Below are positions 62,286 through 64,000 of a stretch of DNA of 64,000 nt, piece by piece. The notes below the pieces were generated by a model. It was given only the letters and a program-made list of their open reading frames with translations. It ran no database searches and was not told where the DNA came from. The stretch comes from Candidatus Poribacteria bacterium (GTDB lineage: Bacteria; Poribacteria; WGA-4E; PCPOR2b): contig JAPPKS010000029.1 in the NCBI GenBank assembly GCA_028819845.1, forward strand, positions 75,332-139,331, written 5' to 3'. The position numbers and the translations under genes are program-made. Position 1 is the stretch's first letter. Every line of letters starts with the position of its first letter.

Positions 62286-62342
62286 AGGACGATTGCAGAG
62301 AAACAGTGACTCTTACAAACGAGAATATACGCAATTATGAAT

Positions 62343-63560
62343 CTACTTTTTCACTGCTCCAAACGTAACGCCGCGAAGGAGATGCGCCCGCATAAGGAAC
62401 GTGAAAATCGCAACGGGCAACAGAAACACAAAGGTCTTTGCCGCAATCTGCCCCCACTCTATGCCGCCAGAGCCAATCTCGCTCGGGATTGAAGGCGGTG
62501 CCGTTACAGCTTTACCGCCAACTTCCGTCAAGACTAGCGCGAACACAAACTCATTCCACGCCGTGATTAAACAGAAAACCGCCGTGGCGGCGATACCTGT
62601 CACGGATTGTGGGAGAACAACCTTTACGAAAGTTTGAAATCGAGTATACCCGTCGACAAGCGCGGCGTCTTCATACTCTTTTGGGATTTCATCAATGAAG
62701 CCCTTCATAAGCCAAACTGCGAAGGAGACGTTAAAAGTTGTATAAAGAAGGATGAGTCCAAAATGAGTATCGCGCAACCCCAGTGCGCTGTACATCAGAT
62801 AAATCGGGATGACCACAACCACTGGCGGAAGCATGCGCGTACTCAGAATAAAGAAGAGCAAATCCTCTTTTCCCGCCACCTTAAACCGTGAAAACGCGTA
62901 GGCCGACAATGTGCCTAACGAAACGGCGAGTAGAGTGCTAGCAAATCCAATGATGATACTATTCGACAGTTGATGGAAAAATTTTGATCCGCTGCATGCA
63001 AGCGACAAGCAAACAGCCATGACTGACAAGATGACATGGCTAATGAAAGAATATCGAATTAATTTGAAGTCTGTTTTGTTTTTCGGTGAGATGAACAAGT
63101 AAGCGGCGACGCCGTAGATAATTAGCATCAGGAAGTTATAGCGGACTGTAGCTACAAACGCATACATGCAGGTTAAAACCAGCACCCCGCTCCAAATATG
63201 CGTAAATCGGAACATTAGCGCCGTACTTCGAACAAGCGGAAGAAGGCACAATATTCCCACAATAGCCTGTGTTACAAAAATATACGTGAGGAAGTTCACT
63301 TCAGCCGGCATCAATGCTTGATAATGGTCTAACGTCCATTCAAACAGCAACAGTTTTGGCGTTTTGTCATGAATGTCGCCCGATGCCTTTAAAGAGGTGG
63401 TAACAATCCAGTATATCGGGATCAAATAGACAATAGCAGCTATCGCTATCAGAACCAGCGCTGTGTGATGCCGCAGTCTTTTGCGCCTTGCTCCGTGCGA
63501 TCGGATTTTGGGGCTTTTAACGCCATCCCGCGAAATTTCACCTTCCGCAATTCGAGACAT
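62343..63560 (-). CDS. Carbohydrate ABC permease (MalG type) with a four-helix insertion
   Basis: 405 residues, about 120 longer than usual. The start (TALVLIAIAAIVYLIPIYWIVTTSLK) and the second half are typical: FFHQLSNSIIIGFASTLLAVSLGTLSAYAFSRF, the EAA loop EDAALVDGYTRFQTFVKVVLPQS, then the AWNEFVFALVL segment. Between LDHYQALMP and FFHQLSN an extra segment of about 108 residues carries around four membrane helices (for example FLTYIFVTQAIVGILCLLPL and LMLIIYGVAAYLFI). The frame is open throughout. The partner permease gene ends one base before it. Confidence 0.9.
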   Translation of the reverse strand: MSRIAEGEISRDGVKSPKIRSHGARRKRLRHHTALVLIAIAAIVYLIPIYWIVTTSLKASGDIHDKTPKLLLFEWTLDHYQALMPAEVNFLTYIFVTQAIVGILCLLPLVRSTALMFRFTHIWSGVLVLTCMYAFVATVRYNFLMLIIYGVAAYLFISPKNKTDFKLIRYSFISHVILSVMAVCLSLACSGSKFFHQLSNSIIIGFASTLLAVSLGTLSAYAFSRFKVAGKEDLLFFILSTRMLPPVVVVIPIYLMYSALGLRDTHFGLILLYTTFNVSFAVWLMKGFIDEIPKEYEDAALVDGYTRFQTFVKVVLPQSVTGIAATAVFCLITAWNEFVFALVLTEVGGKAVTAPPSIPSEIGSGGIEWGQIAAKTFVFLLPVAIFTFLMRAHLLRGVTFGAVKK

Positions 63561-63561
63561 T

Positions 63562-64000
63562 TTATGCCTCCCGCAATCGGTTCAGATATTTGACGTAGAT
63601 GTTGCTGAGTGCCACAATGACAACCAGAAGAATGTATGCCATAGCGCACGCTTTTCCCGTGTTGTAGCTTCGAAACGCCAACCTGTATAAATTCATCGAA
63701 ACAGTCTCGGTCGCAGTGCCCGGTCCCCCTTCATGCGTGAGCACATAAACAATGTCAAACATTTTGAAAGCATCCATTGTGCGAAACAGCAGGGCAATTA
63801 GCAGAAGTGGAGACACCAATGGTAAGGTAATTTGACGAAATTTGAACCAGCCGGACGCGCGGTCCACATCCGCTGCTTCATAGAGGTATTTTGGGACAGC
63901 CGAGAGTCCGGCCAATGAGATTAACATCATGAATGGCGACCACATCCACGTATCGACAATAACAACTGCAATCATCGCCATGTTTGGGCTTGTTGTCCAG
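63562..64000 (-). CDS. Carbohydrate ABC permease (MalF type), partial
   Basis: The C-terminal 145 or so residues; the 5' part lies beyond the window. The EAA loop is clear (YEAADVDRASGWFKFRQITLPLVSPLLLIALLFRTMDAFKMFDIVYVLTHEGGPG), followed by the last helix and end. The open frame continues through 64000 ahead of the ATG at 63981, so that ATG is internal (DNKPNMAMIAVV). With the next permease and ATPase it forms the membrane part of a sugar importer; the binding protein is not in view. Confidence 0.92.
   Translation of the reverse strand, partial: WTTSPNMAMIAVVIVDTWMWSPFMMLISLAGLSAVPKYLYEAADVDRASGWFKFRQITLPLVSPLLLIALLFRTMDAFKMFDIVYVLTHEGGPGTATETVSMNLYRLAFRSYNTGKACAMAYILLVVIVALSNIYVKYLNRLREA

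Noticed and set aside
1-64000. tRNA or rRNA genes, riboswitches, insertion sequences with transposases
   Set aside because: None recognised by eye; a covariance-model search would be needed to exclude tRNAs in the larger gaps.

Overview
The window comes from a diderm (outer-membrane) bacterium. Evidence for this is an LPS acyltransferase with lptC-lptA-lptB, lipoprotein signals with clear lipoboxes, and a MacA-type periplasmic adaptor. It nevertheless carries a complete Pup/UBact-type proteasome locus, which is otherwise best known from actinobacteria. That combination, together with phytanoyl-CoA-dioxygenase-like enzymes, a LamG protein, creatininase and Ldh_2 enzymes, sugar-epimerase/ABC-sugar genes and blocks of interspersed GTAGGTTGGGT-type intergenic repeats, suggests a candidate phylum such as Poribacteria or a relative. 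This placement is inference; no rRNA or tRNA gene was recognised.

Layout. 0-7.2 kb: LamG protein, a PhyH-family oxygenase, a small frameshifted membrane-protein gene, and a MacA-like adaptor with two stand-alone MacB-type permeases (minus strand, no ATPase nearby). 7.3-16.7 kb: rpoZ, then an envelope and global-control run lpxL-lptC-lptA-lptB-rpoN-hpf-hprK-ptsH, then a lipoprotein. 16.8-19.5 kb: valS. 19.6-26.7 kb: the proteasome locus on the minus strand, in transcription order ARC/Mpa ATPase, Dop, UBact, PrcB, PrcA, PafA. 27.4-32.5 kb: a mutagenesis cassette, again minus strand, of a short ImuB-like protein, DnaE2 and an SRAP protein.

32.6-41 kb is an accessory region. Repeat-rich non-coding DNA, including a perfect 283-bp direct repeat, flanks what look like remains of a defence gene (a Cap4/DUF4297-like N-terminal fragment plus a large helical-repeat protein) and a broken antitoxin/PIN-toxin pair. 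After these come a secreted trypsin-like protease and an HTH protein whose promoter sits between two arrays of phased operator-like repeats.

41.7-55.4 kb holds a second PhyH enzyme, a hydroxypyruvate-isomerase-like enzyme and a large partner-switching/two-component module (three PP2C phosphatases, two STAS proteins, an RsbW-like kinase, a hybrid-looking histidine kinase and a lone receiver). A creatininase, moaC and an EamA exporter close this region. 55.4-58.8 kb is a four-gene cluster of uncharacterised membrane proteins that includes a DUF6754/fibronectin-III protein. 58.9 kb to the end holds an Ldh_2 dehydrogenase, a Gfo/Idh/MocA oxidoreductase and a sugar ABC transporter whose first permease gene runs off the window.

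The most notable features are the compact UBact-proteasome operon, the DUF6754 membrane cluster, the operator-flanked HTH gene, and the decayed defence/toxin island between perfect direct repeats.
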